A stretch of DNA of 64,000 nt from the NCBI GenBank assembly GCA_900199595.1, contig FZRB01000004.1, positions 62,001 to 126,000 on the forward strand. The letters are read 5' to 3'. The notes under the pieces were generated by a model. That model was given only the letters and a program-made list of their open reading frames with translations, had not been told where the DNA came from and searched no databases. The position numbers and the translations under genes were made by a program. The DNA comes from Lachnospiraceae bacterium. Lineage in GTDB: Bacteria > Bacillota > Clostridia > Lachnospirales > Lachnospiraceae. Of the stretch, positions 1-6,226 are shown one piece after another (positions within the stretch are counted from its first letter, which is position 1; every line of letters starts with the position of its first letter).

Positions 1-270
1 CCCTTCCAAAGGTCCTGAAGAACCATACTTGGCATCATATGCGAACATCTTCTGATCGGAACTGCCCTGGTTATCATCATTCTGATAGCTTCCACTATTT
101 TCGTCATCACCAAAGAAATCCTCATAATCCTGATCATTATCATAATCCTGATCAGCATAGTCTTCACCATAGCTGCCTTCATACTCCTCATCATCAAGGC
201 ATCCACACAACATAGTCGCGGATATCACCAGCAGCATAGCTCCTGCTAAAGCTTTTCTTCTTATCCTCAT
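1..270 (-). CDS. Acidic lipoprotein, 5' part only
   Basis: The reading frame starts at ATG 270 and is still open at the left window edge (90 codons seen). The first 25 residues are MRIRRK, a hydrophobic stretch and a lipobox ending LCGC, so the product is probably a membrane-anchored lipoprotein outside the cell. What follows is rich in Asp, Glu, Tyr, Gln, Ser and Gly (repeated DQDYDN/DQDYED-like patterns) and looks like a flexible linker before a domain outside the window. An AGGGAG ribosome site lies about ten bases upstream. A terminator separates it from oadA, so it probably has its own transcript or relies on read-through. No function can be assigned. Confidence 0.75.
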   Translation of the reverse strand, partial: MRIRRKALAGAMLLVISATMLCGCLDDEEYEGSYGEDYADQDYDNDQDYEDFFGDDENSGSYQNDDNQGSSDQKMFAYDAKYGSSGPLEG

Positions 271-292
271 TTTTGAAACTCTCCCTTTTTAG

Positions 293-321
293 AAAAGAAC
301 AGTCATAACGACTGTTCTTTT
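293..321 (-). terminator. Intrinsic terminator after the decarboxylase operon
   Basis: A perfect 12-bp inverted repeat (arms 293-304 and 310-321, 5-nt loop) begins 17 bases after the oadA stop codon. The arm itself ends in TTTT on the minus strand. It fits an end for the transcript starting at about 6130. Confidence 0.8.
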
Positions 322-338
322 AAATAATATTTTTGTAT

Positions 339-1745
339 TTATGCTGGGTATGTCTTGTTGGTTGTATCTGCCTTTGACATATCTACACCGGTCTGCTGTG
401 CTTCTCTATACTTGAAGAACTCTGTAGCAACCTGTGGGAACAGTGCGTATGACAGAACGTCCTCATCCTGCTGCATGTACTGTGCTATCTCACCTCTCAG
501 TCTGTCAAGCTCAGGCTCGATATCATCAGCAGGTCTGTGTGTGATAGGAACTGTATCACCGATAGCCTTCTTCTGAACCTCAGGATTGAATGGCTTGATT
601 GTCTGACCATACTTTCCTGAAAGAAGATCCTTAGACTCTTTTGTAACCATCTTATATCTCTCACCCATGAGAACGTTGAGTACTGCCTGAGTACCAACGA
701 TCTGTGATGAAGGTGTAACAAGTGGTGGTTCACCGAAGTCCTTACGTACACGTGGAACCTCTTCAAGAACCTCCTGAAGCTTATCATCCTGCTTTGCTTC
801 CTTAAGCTGTGAAACAAGGTTTGAAAGCATACCGCCAGGTACCTGATAAAGAAGTGTCTTGATGTTAACACCAAGAATCTTTGTGCTCATAAGACCACTC
901 TCGAGGCACTCCTCACGATATGGTCTGAAGTACTCTGCTATCTCAGCAAGAAGCTTCTGATCAAGTCCTGTATCTCTGTCAGTACCCTTGAAGGTCTCAA
1001 CCATAACTTCTGTAGCAGGCTGTGATGTACCAAGTGCGAATGGAGAAATAGCTGTATCAATAACATCTACTCCTGCCTCTGCAGCCTTGAGATATGTCAT
1101 AGCTGCAACACCTGATGTATAATGTGTATGAAGCTGGATAGGAAGCTTTGAACCTTCCTTAAGAGCTTTAACAAGTCTGTCAGCCTCATATGGAACAAGA
1201 AGTCCGGACATATCCTTGATACAGATAGAATCAGCACCCATCTCTTCGATCTTACGAGCTGTCTCTTTCCAGTAATCAAGTGTATAAGCATCTCCCAGTG
1301 TATATGAAAGAGCTATCTGAGCATGTCCACCCTCTTTATTAGTTGCCTTAACTGCTGTCTCAAGATTACGAAGATCATTCAGACAGTCAAATATACGAAT
1401 AATATCAATTCCGTTTGCAATAGACTTCTGTACGAAGTACTCTACAACATCATCAGCATAAGGTCTGTAACCAAGGATATTCTGACCTCTGAAGAGCATC
1501 TGAAGCTTTGTATTCTTGAATCCATCCTTAAGCTTACGAAGTCTGTCCCATGGATCTTCCTTAAGGAATCTGAGACATGCATCAAATGTAGCACCACCCC
1601 AGCACTCAACTGAATGGTATCCTACCTGATCCATTTTATCTATAATCGGAAGCATTTCCTCAGTTGGCATACGAGTTGCGATCAGTGACTGATGAGCGTC
1701 ACGAAGGACAGTTTCTGTAATGCCAAGTTTTTTTATTTCGCCCAT
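339..1745 (-). CDS. oadA: Oxaloacetate decarboxylase alpha / 5S-type carboxyltransferase
   Basis: This 468-residue protein is a biotin-dependent keto-acid carboxyltransferase: it moves CO2 between a keto acid (oxaloacetate/pyruvate) and carboxybiotin. The TIM-barrel signature TETVLRDAHQS is at residues 10-20. The Lys motif ICIKDMSG (the lysine near the metal) and the metal-binding HTHYTSG follow, then the conserved carboxylase domain with VTPSSQIVG. The family often carries a C-terminal biotin domain; here the protein stops before one, which fits the separate biotin carrier at 3176. Subunit B of two-part pyruvate carboxylases looks the same, so the direction of the reaction is not certain. 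It is the last gene of the operon, 270 bases after oadB. Its AAAGGA ribosome site is about ten bases before the ATG. Confidence 0.9.
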   Translation of the reverse strand: MGEIKKLGITETVLRDAHQSLIATRMPTEEMLPIIDKMDQVGYHSVECWGGATFDACLRFLKEDPWDRLRKLKDGFKNTKLQMLFRGQNILGYRPYADDVVEYFVQKSIANGIDIIRIFDCLNDLRNLETAVKATNKEGGHAQIALSYTLGDAYTLDYWKETARKIEEMGADSICIKDMSGLLVPYEADRLVKALKEGSKLPIQLHTHYTSGVAAMTYLKAAEAGVDVIDTAISPFALGTSQPATEVMVETFKGTDRDTGLDQKLLAEIAEYFRPYREECLESGLMSTKILGVNIKTLLYQVPGGMLSNLVSQLKEAKQDDKLQEVLEEVPRVRKDFGEPPLVTPSSQIVGTQAVLNVLMGERYKMVTKESKDLLSGKYGQTIKPFNPEVQKKAIGDTVPITHRPADDIEPELDRLRGEIAQYMQQDEDVLSYALFPQVATEFFKYREAQQTGVDMSKADTTNKTYPA

Positions 1746-1781
1746 TTCATTTATCCTTTCTAAAATGAATATATATACGTG

Positions 1782-2003
1782 TTTGCAGGTTGCTCAAAAT
1801 GTATTCGGGACGTCCGCACACGCACTCAGCTTGTCTTTAAGCAAGCTTAAACAAGCTGAGTGCGGTGCTCTACTGTCTGCTCCGCAGACACCTCCCTCAT
1901 ACACTTTTAAGCAACCTTGCTTCGCAAGGTTAGTCCGTCTTCAAGGTCAGTCACTTAGTAAGCAAGCTTACACGTGACCGACTTGAATACGTCCACCTGC
2001 AAA
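1782..2003. repeat. Nested palindrome island between oadB and oadA
   Basis: About 220 bases with many exact inverted repeats. The ends are a 9-bp inverted pair (1782-1790 / 1995-2003), followed inward by a 6-bp pair (1801-1806 / 1985-1990). Inside are four hairpins: A, 14-bp arms 1821-1834 / 1851-1864, capped by a second 6-bp stem (1837-1842 / 1845-1850); B, 7 bp, 1874-1880 / 1884-1890; C, 8 bp with TTC loop, 1913-1920 / 1924-1931; D, 13 bp with one bulge and one G-U pair, 1941-1954 / 1974-1986, whose loop has another small stem. The caps of A and D share TAAGCAAGCTTA. It could be a mobile palindromic repeat or a structured RNA in the oadA leader. I found no second copy in the window and no target-site duplication. 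Confidence 0.8.
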
Positions 2004-2015
2004 AAAATTGCTTTA

Positions 2016-3137
2016 TTAATGCACGTTAAAGATCGCCATAAATGTACCGGCCGCGACTGCGGTACCGATAACTCCGGCAACGTTAGGTCCCATCGCATTC
2101 ATAAGAAGGAAGTTAGTAGGATCATACTCCGCAGCGACCTTCTGTGAAACTCTGGCAGCCATAGGAACGGCAGAAACACCTGCTGAACCGATAAGCGGAT
2201 TAACCTTGCCCTTCGTGACGGCGCACATGATCTTACCGAACAGGACACCCATCGACGTTCCGAGTATAAATGCTGCAAGACCAAGTACAACGATCTTGAT
2301 TGTTGTCATCTGAAGGAATGCTTCAGCACTTGTTGTAGCACCAACTGATGTACCAAGCATGATAACAACGATATACATCATAGCATTTGATGCTGTCTCT
2401 GTAAGCTGCTTTACAACCCCAGACTCTCTGAAAAGGTTACCAAGCATAAGCATACCTACCAGAGGAGCTGTTGTAGGAAGTATAAGTACAACTACAAGTG
2501 TAACAACTATAGGGAAAACTATCTTCTCAAGCTTTGTAACCTTACGAAGCTGAGGCATTCTTATAAGTCTTTCCTTCTTTGTAGTGAAAAGCTTCATAAA
2601 TGGCGGCTGAATAACAGGTACCAGTGACATATAGGAATATGCTGCAACTGCTATAGGTCCGAGAAGTGTATCACCCATTCCAAGCTTTCCTGCAAGGAAG
2701 ATTGATGTAGGACCATCAGCACCACCGATGATTGAAATAGCTGCTGCTTCCTTACCTGAGAAGCCAAGTGCTATAGCAAGGAAGTAAGCTCCGTATATAC
2801 CGAACTGAGCCGCCGCACCAAGGATAAAACTCGGCGGATACGCTATCAGCGGACCAAAGTCCGTCATAGCTCCGACACCCATGAAAATGAGTGATGGAAG
2901 GATACTCCATTCATCCAGCTTATAGAAATAATGAAGGAGTCCACCCTCCTGAATAATATCAGGAAACATATTTACCAGAAACATACCGAATGAAATCGGA
3001 ACAAGCAGAAGCGGTTCAAATCCCTTTGCGATTGCAAGATACATAAAGACAAATGCAACTAATATCATTATGTAATTCTTGTAATCAAGAGTCGCAAAGC
3101 CTGTCTGACTGGCAAGATTTAGAATTATCTCTTTCAT
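2016..3137 (-). CDS. oadB: Na+-translocating decarboxylase beta subunit
   Basis: A 373-residue polytopic membrane protein of the OadB/GcdB/MmdB family. The family decarboxylates carboxybiotin and uses the energy to pump Na+ out of the cell. Visible family marks are GVGAMTDFGPLIAYP near residue 107, the conserved GGADGPTSIF with its essential Asp near residue 139, and the C-terminal MGPNVAGVIGTAVAAG segment. Length matches the family (about 375-430). AGGAGG lies eight bases before the ATG. It sits between the biotin carrier and the keto-acid carboxyltransferase and would be the shared membrane pump. OadB, GcdB and MmdB cannot be told apart here, so substrate must come from the carboxyltransferase partners. 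Confidence 0.93.
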   Translation of the reverse strand: MKEIILNLASQTGFATLDYKNYIMILVAFVFMYLAIAKGFEPLLLVPISFGMFLVNMFPDIIQEGGLLHYFYKLDEWSILPSLIFMGVGAMTDFGPLIAYPPSFILGAAAQFGIYGAYFLAIALGFSGKEAAAISIIGGADGPTSIFLAGKLGMGDTLLGPIAVAAYSYMSLVPVIQPPFMKLFTTKKERLIRMPQLRKVTKLEKIVFPIVVTLVVVLILPTTAPLVGMLMLGNLFRESGVVKQLTETASNAMMYIVVIMLGTSVGATTSAEAFLQMTTIKIVVLGLAAFILGTSMGVLFGKIMCAVTKGKVNPLIGSAGVSAVPMAARVSQKVAAEYDPTNFLLMNAMGPNVAGVIGTAVAAGTFMAIFNVH

Positions 3138-3175
3138 TTCGACCTCCTAGAGTTTATACATTAGCTTAAATGTAA

Positions 3176-3559
3176 TTAATCAAGTGTTACTAATGTATCT
3201 CCGGACTCTACCTGAGCACCAACTGTAGCTTCTACTGATGCAACTGTTCCGTCCTGAGGTGCAACGATCTCATTTTCCATCTTCATAGCTTCAAGAACCA
3301 TGAGTACATCACCCTTCTTTACTGCCTTACCAACCTCTGTCTTAACTCCGAGGATCTTACCAGGCATAGGTGCAGATACTACTACGCTGCCCTTTGAACC
3401 TGATGCAGCCGGTGCTGCTGCAGGTGCTGCGGGAGCCGCTGCAGGTGCTGCAGGAGTCATAACAGGAGCTGCTGCAGCCACTGGAGCTGCTCCTCCACCG
3501 ATTTCTTCTACTGCAACATCATATGTATTACCATTAACTGTAATTCTATAATTTTTCAT
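3176..3559 (-). CDS. Biotin carrier subunit of the decarboxylase
   Basis: A 127-residue biotinyl carrier. The C-terminal 70 residues form the biotinyl domain with the attachment motif EAMKMEN, whose lysine near residue 94 would be biotinylated by the BirA ligase. Residues 23-54 are an Ala/Pro-rich flexible linker, typical of GcdC/MmdC and the 1.3S subunit of transcarboxylase. The linker lets the biotin swing between the carboxyltransferase and the membrane beta subunit. The low-complexity Ala/Pro coding produces GCTGCAG repeats at 3410-3490. AAGGAG lies before the ATG. Confidence 0.93.
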   Translation of the reverse strand: MKNYRITVNGNTYDVAVEEIGGGAAPVAAAAPVMTPAAPAAAPAAPAAAPAASGSKGSVVVSAPMPGKILGVKTEVGKAVKKGDVLMVLEAMKMENEIVAPQDGTVASVEATVGAQVESGDTLVTLD

Positions 3560-3607
3560 TTTTTTATTCTCCTTTATAGATTCTTCGCCAAAGCTCAGAA
3601 TGACATA

Positions 3608-4624
3608 TTATCTTACTCTTCTGATTGATCTTACAACCAGCTTATCATTACTTGCCGTATATGCAGGTCCTCTTACAGCACCAGCACTTGCTGCATATAT
3701 AGCAGCTGTGATAACGGCAACAAGTTCTGAATCATTCATCAAATCAGTTGAAGCAGCAGCTGCAGGCTGTGAGATCTGTTCCTTCTTAGCCTCTTTAGCT
3801 GTTTCACTGGAAGCGATTATTACATCTTCCGTCTGCTTCTTAGCAGCTGATTCAGCAGCCTTCTTCTCGGCTCTTGCCTTACGTATTTCTGCATCAAAAA
3901 GAAGAGGCAGATATTTCAGAAGACTGATAATAAATGAAATAAATATAAGAACTGTGAATACTACTCCCATTCCTATTGCTGTATTTTTTCCAGCCATTAA
4001 TATAAGCTCTTTCTTGGAATATACAGCACTAACTTCACAGTCAATAGCTTCATATGGTCTCTCGTTATAAGCCATAGCAAGGAATGAATCAAGGAACTTA
4101 TCCATTGATGTCATATCAAGCTCATCATACTGACCATACATTTCCGTTACATATGTTGTAACATCTACTCCGTACTGAGCAGCCTGAGACACAAGTGACT
4201 CATATGCTTTTTCTTTATCAAGTTCAAAAGCCCTGTTCTGTTTATATGATATTGAAACCTTTACATCTCTGTTAGCATATTTACATATCTGAGAGCATAC
4301 AACCTTTCCGTCAACACCGTTTGTGAAATCTACAGAGCCCTCTCCTGTAGCGAAGTCAATAAACTCGCCAACATGATCTGTAGTCTGAGCAGCCATAAAA
4401 CCTGATACGGCAGTCTTCTGAAGTTCTGAACCATCATTCAGATAATATTCCTGCTCCATCTCACTGGTATCATAGTATTGAGTAATAAGCTGCTGAGTAT
4501 AACTCTGCATAGAATCTCTGTTTATCTCATAGTTCAGAGCTTCCTCTTCACCACAGCCGGAAAGCATAAGAAGGGTTATAAGCATCATAGAAAGAACAAG
4601 AACCTTAGATAACCTTTTCTTCAC
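3608..4624 (-). CDS. OadG-like pump subunit with lipoprotein N-terminal domain
   Basis: 338 residues, GTG start with AGGAGG nine bases upstream. Residues 1-24 are a lipoprotein signal (LSGC, Cys24). Residues 25-205 form an extracytoplasmic domain. A single membrane helix lies at about 214-237, followed by a charged cytoplasmic tail (RKARAEKKAAE, then Ala-rich). The helix plus tail resemble the small OadG/delta subunit that assembles the decarboxylase on the membrane. Ordinary OadG proteins are about 80-120 residues, so the first 200 residues are extra. Position between the biotin carrier and the acyl-CoA carboxyltransferase supports the subunit role. The function of the outer domain is unknown; it may resemble the DUF3887 type, a weak guess. 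Confidence 0.75.
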   Translation of the reverse strand: MKKRLSKVLVLSMMLITLLMLSGCGEEEALNYEINRDSMQSYTQQLITQYYDTSEMEQEYYLNDGSELQKTAVSGFMAAQTTDHVGEFIDFATGEGSVDFTNGVDGKVVCSQICKYANRDVKVSISYKQNRAFELDKEKAYESLVSQAAQYGVDVTTYVTEMYGQYDELDMTSMDKFLDSFLAMAYNERPYEAIDCEVSAVYSKKELILMAGKNTAIGMGVVFTVLIFISFIISLLKYLPLLFDAEIRKARAEKKAAESAAKKQTEDVIIASSETAKEAKKEQISQPAAAASTDLMNDSELVAVITAAIYAASAGAVRGPAYTASNDKLVVRSIRRVR

Positions 4625-4638
4625 TTTATTCTTCCTCC

Positions 4639-6060
4639 TTAAAATGCCATATGCTTCTTATATGGACTATCCTCTCTCTTAGTAGCAAGCATATCAAATG
4701 CAGCTATAAGTCTCTTTCTTGTTGCGTCAGGTTCGATGATATCATCTATATATCCTCTTCTGGCTGCAGCAAGTGCACTTGACTGAGACTCGTTAATCTT
4801 ATCAGCCGCAGCCTTGATAGCAGCTGTCTTATCATCTGCACTATTAATATCGTCTGCATACATAATCTCTGCAGCAACCTTAGGATCTGTAACTCCTATT
4901 TTTGCTGTTGGCCAAGCATAAGCTATGTCAGCTCCGATAGACTTTGAATTCATAATGATGTAAGCAGAACCAAATGCATCACCTACAACTACATTTACCT
5001 TAGGAACTGTTGCCTCAGCAAATGCAGCAGTAAGACGAGCTGATTCCTTCGCAATAGTCTTCTCATTCTCGAAGCTTGCAACAAATCCCTTTGCTGCAGT
5101 AAGAGTAAGTACAGGAATATTGAATGAATCAGCAAAGCTTACGAATGATGCAGCCTTTGATGCACCATCAGATGAAATAAGTCCTTTAGACTCGCTTACC
5201 TGATTAGCAATTACGGCTACTGTAGCACCATTTAGCTTAATAAATCCTGTTACAATATCTTTACCAAAGTCTGCCTTTGTTTCTACAAATATACAATCAT
5301 CTGAAATATCTGTAGCTATCTTTCTTGCATCATCCTTGGAAGCATCGATACCAGGAATAGTTCTGTTAAGATCATCCTCACAGGCAGCTACTGCCTCATC
5401 CATGTTATTTGCAGGAAGAATAGAAACAAGATTACGAACAGCAAGCAGTGCCTCTGCATCGCTCTTATATGTTCCATCTACAAGAGATGTATTCTTACTT
5501 ACATACGCAGCAGATGATGTATCACATTTTTCTTCATAATTACCTTTTATAGCATTCGGACTATTCACAAAAAGCTTTGAGCCTTCAACCATATAAGTAA
5601 AGTCTGAAAGTGCAGCAAGAACACCCGCTCCTCCACCACAGTTACCAAATATGGCTGTTATCTGTGGTATCACTCCTGAAGCCTTGACACTCTTTCTGAA
5701 AAGTGCTCCAAAACTGTGAAGTGAATCTGTAGCCTCCTGAAGTCTTAGTCCTGCGCAGTCTATAAGTCCGACTACCGGCGCTCCAACCTTCATAGCCATA
5801 TTGTATATAGCAGAAATCTTCTTTGCGTGCATTTCACCTATGGCACCGCCAAACACGCTTACATCCTGGCTATATACGAAAGTAAGTCTTCCGTCTATTA
5901 ATCCATAACCGGTTATAACACCGTCCTTGGGAGTAACAGCGGAATTCTCGTTAAAATCAGTTGTTCTGGCAGTAACTTCTGAACCGATTTCAACGAAGCT
6001 TGCGTCATCAAGCAAAGAAGTAATTCTCTCGCCTGCTGACAGAGTAAGCTTATCGCTCAT
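4639..6060 (-). CDS. Acyl-CoA carboxyltransferase (MmdA/12S type)
   Basis: A 473-residue member of the crotonase-fold carboxyltransferases (MmdA, PccB, 12S subunit). It moves CO2 between a carboxyacyl-CoA such as methylmalonyl-CoA or malonyl-CoA and biotin. N-terminal half: VTPKDGVITGYGLIDGR and VFGGAIGEMHAKK, then GNCGGGAGVLAALSDFTYMV, the oxyanion-hole region. C-terminal half: FGSAYIIMNSKSIGADIAYAWPTAKIGV. It is shorter than typical MmdA (about 510). The ATG at 6060 is chosen because GGAGG lies eight bases before it; the ATG 15 bases further upstream has no site. First gene of the operon, behind a plausible sigma-A promoter. Substrate cannot be read from sequence. Confidence 0.85.
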   Translation of the reverse strand: MSDKLTLSAGERITSLLDDASFVEIGSEVTARTTDFNENSAVTPKDGVITGYGLIDGRLTFVYSQDVSVFGGAIGEMHAKKISAIYNMAMKVGAPVVGLIDCAGLRLQEATDSLHSFGALFRKSVKASGVIPQITAIFGNCGGGAGVLAALSDFTYMVEGSKLFVNSPNAIKGNYEEKCDTSSAAYVSKNTSLVDGTYKSDAEALLAVRNLVSILPANNMDEAVAACEDDLNRTIPGIDASKDDARKIATDISDDCIFVETKADFGKDIVTGFIKLNGATVAVIANQVSESKGLISSDGASKAASFVSFADSFNIPVLTLTAAKGFVASFENEKTIAKESARLTAAFAEATVPKVNVVVGDAFGSAYIIMNSKSIGADIAYAWPTAKIGVTDPKVAAEIMYADDINSADDKTAAIKAAADKINESQSSALAAARRGYIDDIIEPDATRKRLIAAFDMLATKREDSPYKKHMAF

Positions 6061-6135
6061 TGTGTTGTCCTCCATATATATTTATATTTGGTTATTATTG
6101 AGTTTCTGTAAATAACCGCAACTTTTGCCTTATAC

Positions 6136-6164
6136 AGAATACTCTATTTTAATCTAGATTTCAA
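6136..6164 (-). promoter_or_regulatory. Candidate sigma-A promoter of the decarboxylase operon
   Basis: On the minus strand, TTGAAA (6159-6164) and TATTCT (6136-6141) are separated by 17 bases. The leader that follows contains an inverted repeat GGTTATT...AATAACC (6091-6118) before the ribosome site of the first gene. Confidence 0.5.
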
Positions 6165-6189
6165 CCATAAATATTGACTTTATTTTAAA

Positions 6190-6216
6190 AGGACCACTAC
6201 ATGTTGTAGTGGTCCT
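6190..6216 (-). terminator. Intrinsic terminator after the LRR/CAP protein gene
   Basis: A perfect 12-bp stem (6190-6201 / 6205-6216) with a 3-nt loop begins just after the stop at 6227. It is followed on the minus strand by TTTTAAAATA. Confidence 0.8.
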
Positions 6217-6226
6217 AAATCTTATA

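Noticed and set aside
1720-1977. An 85-residue plus-strand reading frame over the palindrome island
   Set aside because: It overlaps the start of oadA on the opposite strand, has no ribosome site, and its codons only mirror the inverted repeats.
1782-2003. Insertion of a transposon-derived MITE
   Set aside because: Terminal inverted repeats exist but I see no target-site duplication and no second copy in the window, so mobility is not shown.
3600-4070. A 156-residue plus-strand frame opposite the OadG-like gene
   Set aside because: Antisense shadow of an Ala-rich coding region; no ribosome site or known domain.
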